From NCBI GenBank assembly GCA_014218235.1, contig CM024755.1:164789941-164853940 (forward strand): a stretch of DNA of 64,000 bases, in the 5' to 3' direction. The stretch's first letter is position 1, and every line of letters begins with the position of its first letter. A program made the position numbers and the translations under genes. Under the pieces are notes generated by a model. The model saw nothing but the letters and a program-made list of their open reading frames with translations, ran no database searches and was not told where the DNA came from. Positions 11,773-23,397 of the stretch are shown here, in pieces. The DNA comes from Colocasia esculenta (lineage: Eukaryota > Streptophyta > Magnoliopsida > Alismatales > Araceae).

Positions 11773-12175
11773 AAGAATTATCTGTTAAAACTGAGATAGC
11801 AAATTTCGAGCTCAAATTATTTATTCTCCTTAAATTTAAGTAAATATCCCGTCTATCTAAGCAAAAATTCATGTCGGTTCGCCATTTTGTAAATGTTTAT
11901 TCTTTCGAACTGAAGTTTTGTCGTTTTTCGCCATAAAAGCTCAACCCTTTTTCGAAAAAGGGCTTTTATCCTTTATTTCATATTCCGCAATCTGTGTGGA
12001 AATGATTCCTCTTCCTTCTATCCCCTTAGTCCTCCCGCCTGAGGCGATAACCCATCGACCCCGGCATCGACTTTCCTTAGATTCGAAGCCTTCAACCTCT
12101 CCCGCCAGAAATTTCTTGAGGGGTTCTTCCTCAATCACCCTTCCTGTCCTCTAGAACCTTTCCCTGTTAGATTTC

Positions 12176-15100
12176 ATGGCCTCTACAGCTGTTTCTGGCA
12201 CCGTTCGGGGCTACGGAGCTACGTTCCTCACAGTAGAGCAGCAAAGTAGGTTCGCGTCTGTTAAGGCAAAGGTCTGTGGTAACAAGGCAGTGGATTTGGC
12301 AAACTTGGAGAAAAATGGCGTGAGCAGTTTGGTTGAAGCTTTACAAAGGCTGAAATGGATAAAGATCGCAACCCTATCTGAAGTAAGTTATCCGGATTTG
12401 GTTAAATCTTCTTATATGTGCTTGAAAACTGAGGCGGATGGGACCTTGACTTCCCTGGTCAAGGGTACCCAGATCAGAATCTCTAGAGACCTTTTGACAT
12501 CTTTGTTTGATGTCTCTACCACCGGTCACAGTGGCGTCCACTCAGAGGACTCTAATATCAAGGGTTTAGGGATTATTGGTCCGAAGTATAAGCTGAAGGA
12601 TGGGAAGCTGGATATTAACCAGCTTAGTGCATTCAATAGATTGTTGCACTTTATTATTTGTCAGATTATTGTGCCTAGAAGTGCATCGTTTTCAACATGT
12701 GCCAGGGCAGACTCAGACCTGATGTACTGGGCTATCAAGAATCAGGAAATTAATACTGCAGAGTTGATAATTGAAAGGATGAAGTTTGCCAGCTCTCAGT
12801 TGTGGGACACCAAGAGCAAGTTGAACATCTCACTACCGTATGCCCATCTCCTGACAAGAATTTTCTAGCACTTTGAGATCAGCACAGTTGGTGATGTGTC
12901 TGAGAAAATGGGCCAAGCCATTAGGTCTAGAAATTTGAAGAAGAGTGGCTTGTCACTAGTTAATGGTATCTAGTCAAAGGTTGGCACAGTTGAGGGTGAA
13001 GCCATCGTTGGTGAATCCCAAGAGGATCTAGAACCAGCATCAGCAGTAGCAGAGTCACCAGTAGTACCAACAGCAGCAGAGGAAGAAGCAAGCAGAAGAA
13101 TCGAGGACATTCCTCCTGAGTACATTAAGCCCTTTAGGCAATCTTCAGAGGATCCTCCTCCTTCTTCCCAAGTAGGCTCTCTACTTAGGGAGGTACTGGA
13201 GTCCATTTCTCAGGGGGTGCCAGTTGCAAGTGATCCACATGAAAGGGTCATGGAAAAAGCTCTAGGCTGGCAGGAGCAAGTTTCAGCACAAGTCGATTCT
13301 GTTTTGGTCGATGCTCCCATTCAGGGGGAGCAAGGAAGAATTGTGGAAGAGGCTCCTATTCAGGGGGAGCAAGGTATTGAGAAGGAAGCAGCATCTCAAG
13401 GGGCACATACTGAAGATGCTTCTGTAAATGAAAGGTATAATGAAATTCCAATAGAGGTCGAGGAGCAAGTGGAAAGGAGAAGCCTAACCAAGAAAATTGC
13501 TCACAGAAGGCAGAAGAAAAATATAAAGAAGGTGCACTTGAAGCCTATCTTGAAGAGATTGGATGATCAAGGTGAAGTCTTGACCTCAGTTCAGTCAACT
13601 ATGAGTTCTGTCATTGTGCGCCAGGAATCAATGTCAAATGACATTTCTCATATAAATAATGCCATAAAGTGGTTCAATAAGGAACTGAGCTCTATGAAGG
13701 TGATGGTGTCTAAGTTTTTGAAGGCAGTAGGACCCAAAGATCCTACTCCTCAAGAGTGTGAGCCTTCAGGGCAAAGTGAAGGTAATGCAGGGCCATCTGG
13801 ACCAATTGATTTTGATCTCGTAGAGCTGCCATCAGGGCCTTCAGTTGATGCTCCAGCAGGGCCATCAGGGCCAAGTATTGCAGTTCAGCCTTCTGAAAAT
13901 ATGCCTATTGAAGATTCTGATATCAGTCAGGGGTCTGGTCCATCTGGACAGGGAGAGGAGATTCTTATCCCAGTGGAATCTGTAGCTGAAAGAGCTGAAC
14001 AGACTGTAGCTTCTGAGCCCCCTGCCTCTTCTACTCTTCCCACTCCAGCCCCTCTTTCTCCACCTACCTCATCCACTGCACCTCTAGCTCCAACCACATT
14101 TAAACGACCCCGTCCAAGACCTATATCCTCTCCTCAACCATTTCCTTCTCAATCTGCTTTATCTCCTGTTTCTTCCACCATTGTTCCTTCTCCACTATCT
14201 TCTCCTCTGTTTCCACCAGCATCCTCTTCTGCTGGGCCCTCTTCACCTTCTGGTCCTTCTTCCTCAGACACCTTTGCTCTCCCTACCATAACGCCTGTCT
14301 CTCTCTTCAATCCACCTACACCTCCCTCCTTTATTTCCATTATTCCTGAGGGTGCCCAACTCACACAGGTGGAAATCCAGGATATCAAGGATGAATTTGA
14401 AGTAGCAATACTTCGTTCAGTCCTGGCTGTTGGGACCCATACTCATAGGACAGGCTCTTCTAGTCCTATCTCTAAACAGAGGAGACTCACTTCCACTCAT
14501 CCTGTCTTCTTTGAACATTGTTATCCTCCATTTTGGTTTTCCCTTTCTGTCTCCAATAAGCAGAAACTTCTCTACGAAGAATATCTCCAAAAAGTAGTTT
14601 TTGCCCAAATTTTTTGCCTTCCCTTCCAAAATCTTTCTGATCATCTTACCACCATCTTTCCCTACACCCATCTCTCTAAGGCTCAACAGTCAAAAAAATT
14701 CTCCTTGACTGAAGCCAAACCTGAAGAGCAATGGGCTCGGAGCAACAGAGATCTGTACAGTCAATTCCGTCGAGTTCAAGCTGCCAGATATCCACTTAGG
14801 GAAACTCTTCTTCCTCTTTATGAATGGTTCCAAATCCATCACAAAAATCTATTTGGACCTTTCATTCAGAAAGAGATCACGTTTATCAGGAAATATCATA
14901 TGTACAGTAACTACTGCTATGTAAATCGCCTCCCTGAATCTCAGCTGGGTCAATTCCGTGCAGCTATTAGGGCCCTCAGTTCAAGCACACAGCTCATACT
15001 GACTCCCTTCAGGTCGATTTTTCTACTTTAGTTATTCCTGATGTAGTGTTCCTTCCCCCTCTCCATGCCTTGATTATCAACTCTTTTGTGGGAACACTTA

Positions 15101-15747
15101 TTTTCGAGCGAGCTGCAAGGGTCATGGCGAGGTTATTTGTGCAAGATGGTCGTGATCTATCTTTCCCGAGATTTGTCTTCAAGCAATATCTTCAGGGGCA
15201 TATCAAGGCCGATGTCCTGGCCCCCATTCTCTCTGAATGTGACAGGCTGTCTCCTGCTGATTGGACAAAGCTCTATCCCTTGTCTGCTCAGCAGCTAGAA
15301 GATCTTAATGCTTCTCAGGCCAGCTCAAATCAACCTCCTTTGACACCCAGTGAATTTTTAGATGCCAACTCTCTTCACCTCATCCGGGATTCCTATCTGA
15401 CCTAGGTCGAACGATACAAGGTCTTCTCTACTTTAAAGAAGGAGCTTAGATCCCATCAGATTGACTATCCTCTCAAGATTGATGCCTTCCTTCGGTTTGC
15501 CAGTTTTGGGTCATTCTTATCCTACAAGATCGCCCTTGGCAGTACTAAATATGGGGATTTCATTTCAGATCAAAGGCAACTTCATATCAAGAGGATGGTT
15601 CCCACCATGGGACCCTCCTATCAAATTGAGTTTGGAGCCTTTCAAGCTTGTTTTTAAGAGCAGGAATGCCAGGCACTCCCTGTCATCAGGCGCTTTGCCT
15701 CCCTTTTATCTCCTGCCTATTATTTACCTGTACTTCCTCAAAACTAA
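12176..15747 (+). pseudogene. Sirevirus third ORF in the envelope-like position (about 1190 codons)
   Basis: One reading frame runs from the ATG at 12176 to TAA at 15745-15747, broken by TAG at 12866 and 12971, a two-base insertion near 14990 (corrected by comparison with copy A), TAG at 15403 (TGG in copy A) and TAA at 15655. The first 230 residues are globular and resemble the 'putative plant transposon protein' family from memory. Then come an Ala/Val-rich linker, a Gln/Glu-rich section with predicted helices, a Pro/Ser/Thr-rich section (about 13900-14340) and a C-terminal globular part. I see no clear signal peptide, transmembrane helix or fusion peptide, so the name env-like reflects position only. 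Third ORFs here are known in SIRE1 and relatives; their function is unproven. Confidence 0.78.
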
Positions 15748-15943
15748 ATAAATACATTTGGTTGAGTGCCTTTATATCTTTTCTCTTCTTCTTTATCTCA
15801 TTTTATCATTTTGCTTAATGACAAAAAGGGGGAGAACTATTACAAGCTTTGAAATACATATTTCTTGTTTCATAAGATTTCAGAATTTGTAGAATTTTGT
15901 GTACTACTTGTTGAAGTTTTGTCATCACCAAAAATGGGGAGAT

Positions 15944-18123
15944 TGATGAACAGTCTATCCCCATATAATTTAATATATTACATTTTTATTTTGTTGATTA
16001 ACAAAACCATGTTACTTTCTATAAGTACAGGAAATAATACCAAAGGAAAACAAGTCAAAATAGGTAAGCATTCTCACACTGCATAAACAGCATCATATTT
16101 TATCTAAGTACACATCAGTTTCTTTTATAGATCACAACGATTACAGTAGAACTACAACGATTTCCTCATAACGCTTTCTCAATGCTTCAACAGTTTCTTC
16201 ATAGCTTTCAAGCATCATTTGATTTCAACAAAAATCGTTACCACATCGACTTTATTCATGTTACATCGATTTCAGTAGAGCCGTAACGATTTACCCATAA
16301 CATTGCTTGGACAAAAGAAGTTGTTCTCATAACGATTCGTTAAGAGAGCGCATCCCAACGATTTCTTCAGACTTCATAACGATTTGCTCATCGCAACGAT
16401 TTCTTCAGACTTCGTAACGATTTGCTCATCACAACGACTTTCTTCAGACTTCGTAACGATTTTCTCATCACAACGATTTCTTCAGACTTCGTAACGATTT
16501 GCTCATTGCAACGATTTCTTCAGACTTCGTAACGATTTGCTCATTGCAACGATTTCTTCAGACTTCGTAACGATTTGCTCATCGCAACGATTTCTTCAGA
16601 CTTCGTAATTATTTGCTCATCACAACGATTTCTTTAGACCTCATAACGATTTGCTTTGTGCAACGATTTCTTTAGTGCTCATAACGATTTCTTTAGCACT
16701 CATAATGATTTGATTTGCGCAATGATTTCTTTAGCGATCATAACGATTTCTTTAGCGCTCATAACGATTTGCTTTGCGCAACGATTTCTTTAAAGCTCAC
16801 AACGATTTGCTTTCTATAACGATTTCTTCAGTAAACACTTGATCATAATGATTTCATAAGTCATATAGGCATCGACTTTATGTTTTATATCAACTTGATA
16901 TTTATCTTATTTCTGAACGCGTTCAAAAGTCAAAATCTTCTCATATCTTTATGACAGCTTTGCCTTAAATGTAGACTGAACGTAACTCTGCATGCATGCG
17001 GGCGATCACGTCTACCATTATGCTTACTCTGTGTGTATCTTTTAGAACAAGCTATTTGGCATTACTATTTTGGTGAATATTCACATCAACGTTTACTGAC
17101 AACAAGAGACAGCCTAGTTGTCTACTGTTCTAGCATTTAATGTATGCAGGGCCCTAAAGACATTCTGTCATACAACGTCGGACCATATAGACGCCAGAAG
17201 ATCCTATCTCTTTGCGTGCACAAATGGATAAAAGTCTGTTGACTAGAAGCTTCCAAGTTTCAAACAGTCTAACGTCTATCAAACAAAGACACAATGGTTA
17301 CTTCAACGACTACATTTCAAATTGGAGATATAAATACAAGATAGCAGCTCCAGAAGAAAAGATAGAAGAGAAGAAACTTACCATCGAATACCACAAGCAT
17401 TTGCAGATCTTCTGAAAAGAATCCGAGAGCCAAGAATTCAATTCTAGTGTGTCTTTAGCTCTTTGCTCTCTGTGCTGTAATAGAAATCCTAAGAGAGCCA
17501 GTGTAGTTCTGAGAGAGTGCCTTGTTTAGATTATTTGCTCTCAGTGCTAGTAGCTTCAGATCTTGTCTTGCTAAAGCTTGATCTAGGGGCTTTTTCCTGC
17601 TTATTCTTGTCTTGTGCCTGTTCCCTTCTGGTGTGAAGGAAGACCTTGTGGGATCCAGGGTGTTGTGTTCCCTTCTGTTGTGAAGGAAGACCTGGTGGGG
17701 ATCCAGGGTGTTGTAGTTCCCTTCGTGTGAAGGAAGACCTGGTAGGGATCTAGGGTGTTGTAGTTCCCTTCGTGTGAAGGAAGACCTGGTGGGGATCCAG
17801 GGTGTTGTAGTTCCCTTCGTATGAAGGAAGACCAGCTAAGCTGGGTGTTGTAGTGTCCATAAGGGGACTGTACCTTAAATAGTGGAATCCTGAGTTATTG
17901 CTCAGGGACTGGACGTAGGACTCCTAAGGATAGGAGGTCCGAACCAGGATAAACTCTGTGTGTTGTGTGATTGATTTCCTATGTGTGCATTTGCTGTTTA
18001 TTCTAACTTTCACTAACCTTCATCGAAGACCGTCCTTGTATGAATGTTTTAAGTACAGGTACTAATCAAATAATTTTTTAAAGACCCATTCACCCCCCCT
18101 TTGGGCTCGTCAACTGGGCAACA
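15944..18123 (+). repeat. Sirevirus 3' LTR, 2180 bp
   Basis: It is collinear with 4644-6863, with the AACGATTT array at about 16350-16830, TATAAATA at 17329 and hairpin repeats at about 17620-17840. It ends GGGCAACA at 18123, immediately followed by gypsy LTR sequence. Confidence 0.93.
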
Positions 18124-18313
18124 TGTAGTATATGGACTGTGGATAGAATGTGGATGATGGAATAAGATTAACACTTTCATTTCCGCTGTTCTCTTTAATA
18201 TTCATGTATATCTCAATCTACTGTTTAGTGTTGGGTCAATGTCCCACTGTGACGACGTTCATTATACCGATGTGGATTGGTTTAATCGTACCGCTATAAA
18301 GAGGGTCGTTACA
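18124..18313 (+). repeat. 5' LTR of the gypsy element, last part
   Basis: It matches about 25974-26163 of the 3' LTR, ends GGGTCGTTACA, and is followed five bases later by the primer-binding site. Confidence 0.9.
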
Positions 18314-18318
18314 GAGAT

Positions 18319-18330
18319 TGGTATCAAAGC
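18319..18330 (+). other. Gypsy primer-binding site
   Basis: TGGTATCAAAGC differs by one base from the 12 bases complementary to the initiator Met tRNA 3' end (TGGTATCAGAGC). Confidence 0.8.
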
Positions 18331-18713
18331 AAGAGGTTGAGATTATACATGAATATATGCCATTATCTTCATAATATGCTAAGTCTTTATAGATCTGTCC
18401 ACATGTGTAGAAATGATTAATAATGAATGAAAGATATATAAGAAAGTGGTTAGGAATTAATTAACTTAGTTCTAAATGTGATTAAATTGCCTTGCAGGCT
18501 ATGGCATCTCATGGTAGGCATGGTGTTCCTGCTCGTGAGGATGAGCAGAGGCGTAAGGAGAGGGTTGAGCAGCAGGCCCCAGCACCTAAGGGTCTTATTG
18601 TACTTCCTCCTCCACCACCAGTAGATTATGGAGTATTCATGCAAGGTCTGGTGCAGGCCATGAAGACTCAGGCTCATACTCAGGCTGCACTCCAGGCTCA
18701 GCTGGAGGCTCAG

Positions 18714-18808
18714 GTTAGAACAATAGATAGAGTAGTCTATTTTATTTAAATATATGATTGTTATGTTGCTATGTTGCATATGTGTTATTTATGTTGTTGT
18801 TGTAGTAG
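18714..18808 (+). other. Putative intron 1 in gypsy gag
   Basis: The boundaries are GTTAGA and TTGTTGTAGTAG. It is 95 bases long, AT-rich (especially T-rich) and contains in-frame stops, while the flanking sequence is open and joins in phase 0. Confidence 0.55.
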
Positions 18809-19015
18809 GCTCAGGCTCCAGCTCCAGTTCCACAGGGGCACGAACATGGTGGTCCTTCCATCATGGAGTGGTTCAAGAGGATGGCTCCACCCTCTTTTAA
18901 GGGGGAGAGTGATCAACTGCTAGCGGAGAGCTGGATGAGGGAGATCAAGAAGATCTTCCGAGCGATTAGGTGTGCTGAGGAGGACAAGGTTAGCTTAGCC
19001 ACCTATATGCTACAG

Positions 19016-19095
19016 GTATGTATTAGTTGTATATGAATTTATTAGTATTAAGTTTAGATTGCCTAGTTTTGGTGCTTATGGATGGCTTGATGTAG
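19016..19095 (+). other. Putative intron 2 in gypsy gag
   Basis: The boundaries are GTATGTATTAG and TTGATGTAG. It is 80 bases long and T-rich with in-frame stops. It separates two gag segments that join in phase 0. The donor GTATGT is a strong plant donor. Confidence 0.6.
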
Positions 19096-19894
19096 GAGAG
19101 AGCCGATGTGTGGTGGTCCTCATTACTGCGTACCCGGTTTGAGGATGGTGCTGTCGAGGTAGCATGGGACGAATTCCTGAGGCTCTTTCGGACCAAGTTC
19201 GTTCCAGAGCATATCCAGGACAAGATGGAGCAGGAGTTCCTTACTCTGACTCAGGGCTCCATGACCATACTTGAGTATGAGGTCAGGTTTGTAGAATTAT
19301 CAAAATATGCACCTCACATTATGGCTGATGAGCGTAGGAAAGCGAAGAAGTTTGTGATGGGCCTTAAGCCATCACTGAGGTCGAGGCTGGTGGTGTTTGA
19401 CCATCGTACCCTAGATGAGGCCCTTAACGCTGCATGTAGGCAGGAGGGCGAGATGAAGCAGTACCTCGAAGAGAAGAAGGCATCGCAGAAGAGATCTGCA
19501 CATCCTTTCCAATAGTAGGATAGGAAGAAGGCGGTGTACCAGTCACCGCAGTGTCCTGTGGCAGAGAGCAGTCAATAGGTAGCTTCTTAGCGGTCCCCCA
19601 GTAGTATGCCTAGCGGCAAGAAGGAGTGCCCTCACTGTGGAAGGGCACATGGCGGTACAGAGTGCTGGAAGATGGTGGGAAAGTGTTTGAAGTGCGGGAG
19701 CAGCGAGCATCAGATCCGGGATTGTCCCAGGCTTCAGTAGGGAGTCCAGCGAGCAGTACCAGCCCCAGAAGCGGCAGCAGCGCCAGCTACAGGAAGACCA
19801 GGAAGGCCTCGAGCCCAAGCTCGAGTGTTTGCCCTAGCACGAGGGGATGCCGAGCATGCGGATAATGTCACCGAAGGTACGGTTCTTTTCATAG

Positions 19895-20389
19895 GTGTGC
19901 ACGCTAAGGTTTTTATTTGATACGAGTGCCACTCACTCATTCATTTCCGAGCGGTTTTCTAGGCAGTTAGCTATAGAGTCAGGATTAGAGGCTGAGGAGT
20001 TAGAGGTCCCTTTGTCTGTGCACACACCTGTGGGAACGGTATCGACTAGGAAGTGTATTCCGTCGTTACCTGTGTGCATTGAGGATCGAGTCTTAGATGG
20101 GTGTTTCTTCTTGCTAAAGATGAAGGACTATGATGCCATTCTAGGTCTGGATTGGCTATAGGAGCACTATGCTTTAGTTGATTGTCGTGGAAAGAAGATC
20201 ACTTTTTGTATTCCTGGTGAGGATGAGTTTTCACATCCATTGCCAAGGAACTTAGCGGGAAGGTTTGTTATCTCCTCCATGAAGGCGATGAGGATGGTCA
20301 ACAAGGGTTGTGACGCTTTTCTTGCCAACGTGGTATTAGTACCGAAGGCTGATCAGTCACTTACTCTTGCGGAGATTGATGTAGTGTAG
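19895..20389 (+). pseudogene. pol: Gypsy protease and linker to RT
   Basis: The retropepsin active-site motif reads FDTSATHSFIS, near 19916. The flap and the ILGLDWL motif follow near 20140. TAG at 20159 follows GLDWL, and TAG at 20387 precedes EFLDVFPDDL; in this lineage a Gln is natural at both places. The active-site third residue is Ser where Gly is usual, explicable by one G-to-A change. Confidence 0.85.
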
Positions 20390-21667
20390 GAGTTTCTAGA
20401 CGTTTTTCCCGATGATTTGTCTGGATTGCCACCGGTTAGGGAGATAGAGTTTACCATAGAGTTGCTTCTAGGCACCTCTCCTATCTCAATGGCTCCATAT
20501 CGGATGGCACCTGCAGAATTAGCTGAGCTAAGGAAGAAGTTGCAAGATTTACTAGATAAGGGATTTATTCGCCCTAGTGTATATCCTTGGGGCGCACCTG
20601 TTTTATTTGTAAAGAAGAAGGATGGGTCACTTAGGTTATGCATTGATTATAGGAAGCTCAACCAAGTGACTGTAAAGAATAGGTATCCCTTATCACAGAT
20701 TGATGATCTATTTGACTAGTTGCAGAATGCATCGGTATTTTCTAAGAATGATCTGCGGTCTGGCTATCATCAGCTGAGGATTAGGAATGAGGATGTGTCC
20801 AGGACGACCTTTAGGACCCGTTACAGACATTATGAGTTTTTAGTTCTTCCTTTTGGTCTAACCAACGCCCCTGCAGCATTCATGGATCTTATGAGCAGGG
20901 TGTTTAGACCTTATCTAAATGGTTTTGTCATAGTGTACATCGATGATGTGTTGGTCTACTCTCCGAATGAGACCACACACCGTCAGCATTTGAGGGTAGT
21001 GCTTGAAGTTCTCCGAGAGCACAAGATGTATGCTAAATTCAGCAAGTGCGATTTCTGGTTGCGCGAGGTTCATTTCCTTGGGCATGTTATCTCTAGTGCT
21101 AGTGTAGCAGTTGATCCAGCGAAGGTCCAGGCTGTATTAGATTGGGAAATTCCCAGGACTCCATTGGAGATTGATAGTTTCCTTGGTTTAGCAGGCTATT
21201 ATCGGCGATTTATTGAGGGGTTTGCATCTATCGCCGCACCTTTGACTAAGCTAACTAGGAAGGGTGTGAAGTTTGTCTGGTCCGAGGAATGTGAGAGTAG
21301 CTTTCAATTATTGAGGGCTAAGTTTACTTCTGCACCGGTATTAGTTTTACCGAGTGGTGAAGAGGGTTTTGCCACTTACTTGGATGCATCTTGGATTGGT
21401 TTAGGCTATGTGTTAATGCAGCAGGGAAGGGTAGTAGCGTATGCTTCTCGTCAATTGAAGGAGCATGAGCGTAACTATCCGACTCATGATTTGGAGATTG
21501 CGGCAGTGGTTCATGCACTAAAGATCTGGAGGCACTATCTTTATGGAGTCAGATTTGAGGTGTTTACTGACCATAAGAGCTTGAGGTATCTCTTCTCGCA
21601 AAAGGAATTAAACCTGCGACAGAGAAGATGGATCGAGTTCCTCAAGGACTACGACTTCGATCTTTAG
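20390..21667 (+). pseudogene. pol: Gypsy reverse transcriptase and RNase H
   Basis: RT motifs in order are WGAPVLFVKKKDGSLRLCID, RYPLSQIDDLFD, FSKNDLRSGYHQLRI and the catalytic VIVYIDDVLVYS (about 20930-20965). The RNase H domain follows with YLDAS, HDLEIAAVVHALKIWRHYL and FTDHKSLRYLF, so its acidic residues remain. TAG at 20717 interrupts LFD-LQ, and TAG at 21665 lies in FDL-YHPGKAN, again at Gln positions. Otherwise the frame is open for more than 400 codons. Confidence 0.93.
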
Positions 21668-22830
21668 TATCATCCTGGAAAGGCGAATGTCGTAGCGAAT
21701 GTTCTTAGCAGGAAGAGATCATTACTCTAGCAAGATTGGAAGATGTTGGAGGATGGTGCTTGTGCGATGACCGAGTTAGAGCCATTATTGTGTCAGGCTT
21801 TTGTAGCTCAATTGTCTATCCGATCTACGGTGTTGGATGAGGTGATCGAGTAGCAAAAGGCCGACCCTAGACTCCAGCAGTTAGTGGGCAAGGCAGGCAT
21901 TGCTCATGATGAGAATGGTGTGATTAGATTTCATCACCGAGTCTGTGTTCCCGATATTATGGATGTTCGTGAGCATGTTTTAGCAGAAGCTCATAGGTAG
22001 AGATTCTCTATTCATCCAGGTAGCACTAAGATGTACTAGGATTTGAAGAGATCATTTTGGTGGTCTGGCATGAAGAAGGACGTGGCAGATTTTGTATCCA
22101 GGTGTTTAGTATGCGAGTAAGTGAAGGCCGAGCGGCAGCGACCATCTGGTCTTATGCAGAAGATGGAAATCCCAGTATGGAAGTGGGAGGCTGTCACTAT
22201 ACATTTTGTAATGGGTTTGCCTAGATCAGTTAGAGGCAATGACTTGATTTGGGTAGTTGTAGATAGATTCTCTAAGACTACACATTTCTTTCCTATGAAG
22301 AAGAAGCAGTCAGTGGAGAATTTAGCTAGATTGTATGTTAGTAGCATTGTTAGGTTGCATGGTGTGCCGAAGTCGATCATTTCGGATCGAGATCCGAGAT
22401 TTACTTCGAGGTTGTGGAAGGGTCTTCAGGATGTATTGGGTTCTGAATTGAAGCTTAGTTCGGCGTTCCATCCCCAGACAGATGGACAGTTCGAGAGGAC
22501 TATCCAGACGCTCGAGGATATGTTGAGAGCGTGTGTGCTAGATTGGAAGGGTGATTGGGAGCGTCATTTACCTCTTGTGGAGTTCGCATATAACAACAGT
22601 TTTCATGTGAGTATTGGTATGGCTCCATTTGGGGCATTGTATGGAAGGCCTTGTAGATCTCCTTATGTTGGGAGGAGACCGGTGATAGGCAGTTGATCGG
22701 TCCGGAGTTAGTGCAGAAGACTTCGGATAAGATCCAGCTTATCAGAAAAGATGCTTGTTGCGGCGCAGGATAGGCAGAAGAGTTATGCTGACAACAGAAT
22801 AAAGGATTTGGAATTCGAAGTTGGCTAGCA
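21668..22830 (+). pseudogene. pol: Gypsy integrase
   Basis: The zinc-binding region includes HPGSTKMY and CLVCE. The core has WKWEAVTIHFVMGLPRS, IISDRDPRF and HPQTDGQFERTIQTLEDML. The second catalytic Asp and the Glu are present, but the first, normally Asp in the MDFV-like motif, reads His (TIHFV, about 22203). TAG codons at 21728, 21851, 21998 and 22037, TAA at 22118 and TAG at 22826 fall in frame. Frame changes occur near 22664 and 22750. The enzyme could not work even if the stops were read through. Confidence 0.9.
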
Positions 22831-22837
22831 TGTCTTT

Positions 22838-23239
22838 TTGAAGATATCGCCTACTCGAGGTGTTGTCAGATTTGGCAGGCATAGTAAGCTAAGTCCAAGA
22901 TTCATTGGCTCGTATGAGATTCTCAGGCGTTTGGGCAGCGTGGCATATGAGCTAGCTTTACCCCCGGCATTAGCTAGTGTTCATCCTGTATTCCACGTAT
23001 CTATGCTCAGGAGATATGTCCAAGATCCCTCTCATGTCATTAGTCATAAGCCAGTGGAGATCCAGCCAAATCTATCTTATGTTGAGCAACCAGTAGCTAT
23101 TCTTGATCGGAAGGTTAAGCATCTCCGGAAAAAGAGCATTGCGTCCGTGAAGGTGCTATGGCGGAACTTCTCGCAAGAGGAGGCTACTTGGGAGCTTGAG
23201 GATGCTATGATGAAGAAGTATCCCCAATTGTTTGAGTAG
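22838..23239 (+). pseudogene. pol: Gypsy integrase C-terminus with chromodomain-like tail
   Basis: The segment GRHSKLSPRFIGSYEILRR is the usual end of a chromoviral integrase. HPVFHVSMLRRYV leads into a tail containing LDRKVKHLRKK and VKVLWRNFSQEEATWELEDA, the divergent chromodomain of plant chromoviruses. In relatives this tail steers insertion toward particular chromatin. It ends with TAG at 23237. Confidence 0.88.
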
Positions 23240-23271
23240 TGTCGTTCTAACTTCGAGGACGAAGTTTCTTT

Positions 23272-23284
23272 AAGAGGGAGAGGG
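23272..23284 (+). other. Gypsy polypurine tract
   Basis: AAGAGGGAGAGGG lies immediately before the 3' LTR start TGTAAGG. It primes plus-strand DNA synthesis. Confidence 0.85.
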
Positions 23285-23366
23285 TGTAAGGCCCTCGAAT
23301 TTTTGCCCTCTTATTTAGATGTTTGGTTGTGTAATGTTTAGATGCTTGTGAGTACAGTTACGTGTG

Positions 23367-23397
<31 letters not shown>

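Larger units (their letters stand above)
4644..18123 (+). mobile_element. Sirevirus-type Ty1/copia retrotransposon, complete (13.5 kb)
   Basis: LTRs at 4644-6863 and 15944-18123 bound a 9.1 kb internal region. It has a primer-binding site matching the 3' end of initiator Met tRNA, gag, pol in the copia order (protease, integrase, RT, RNase H) and a long env-like ORF after pol. The integrase-before-RT order shows copia. The PBS, the multi-polypurine tracts and the third ORF point to the Sirevirus (SIRE1/Maximus) lineage. It is inserted in the gypsy 5' LTR. No target duplication is expected or seen, because the left LTR is shared with a truncated second copy. Confidence 0.93.
18501..19865 (+). 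pseudogene. gag: Gypsy Gag, apparently split by two small introns
   Basis: The ATG at 18501 opens 71 codons rich in Gln, Ala and Pro and ending at a CAG|GT boundary (18713/18714). An open segment 18809-19015 (69 codons, with GGPSIMEWFKRMAPPSFKG) and a third from 19096 follow. Both gaps, of 95 and 80 bases, begin GT, end AG and preserve phase 0. The third segment carries the Retrotrans_gag core (WDEFLRLFRTKFVPEHIQDK) and a cysteine-rich end with CPHCGRAHGG near 19627 and the knuckle CLKCGSSEHQIRDCP near 19684. TAG codons at 19513, 19516, 19576, 19588 and 19738 all sit in Gln-rich context. A frame change near 19913 separates it from the protease. Confidence 0.75.
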
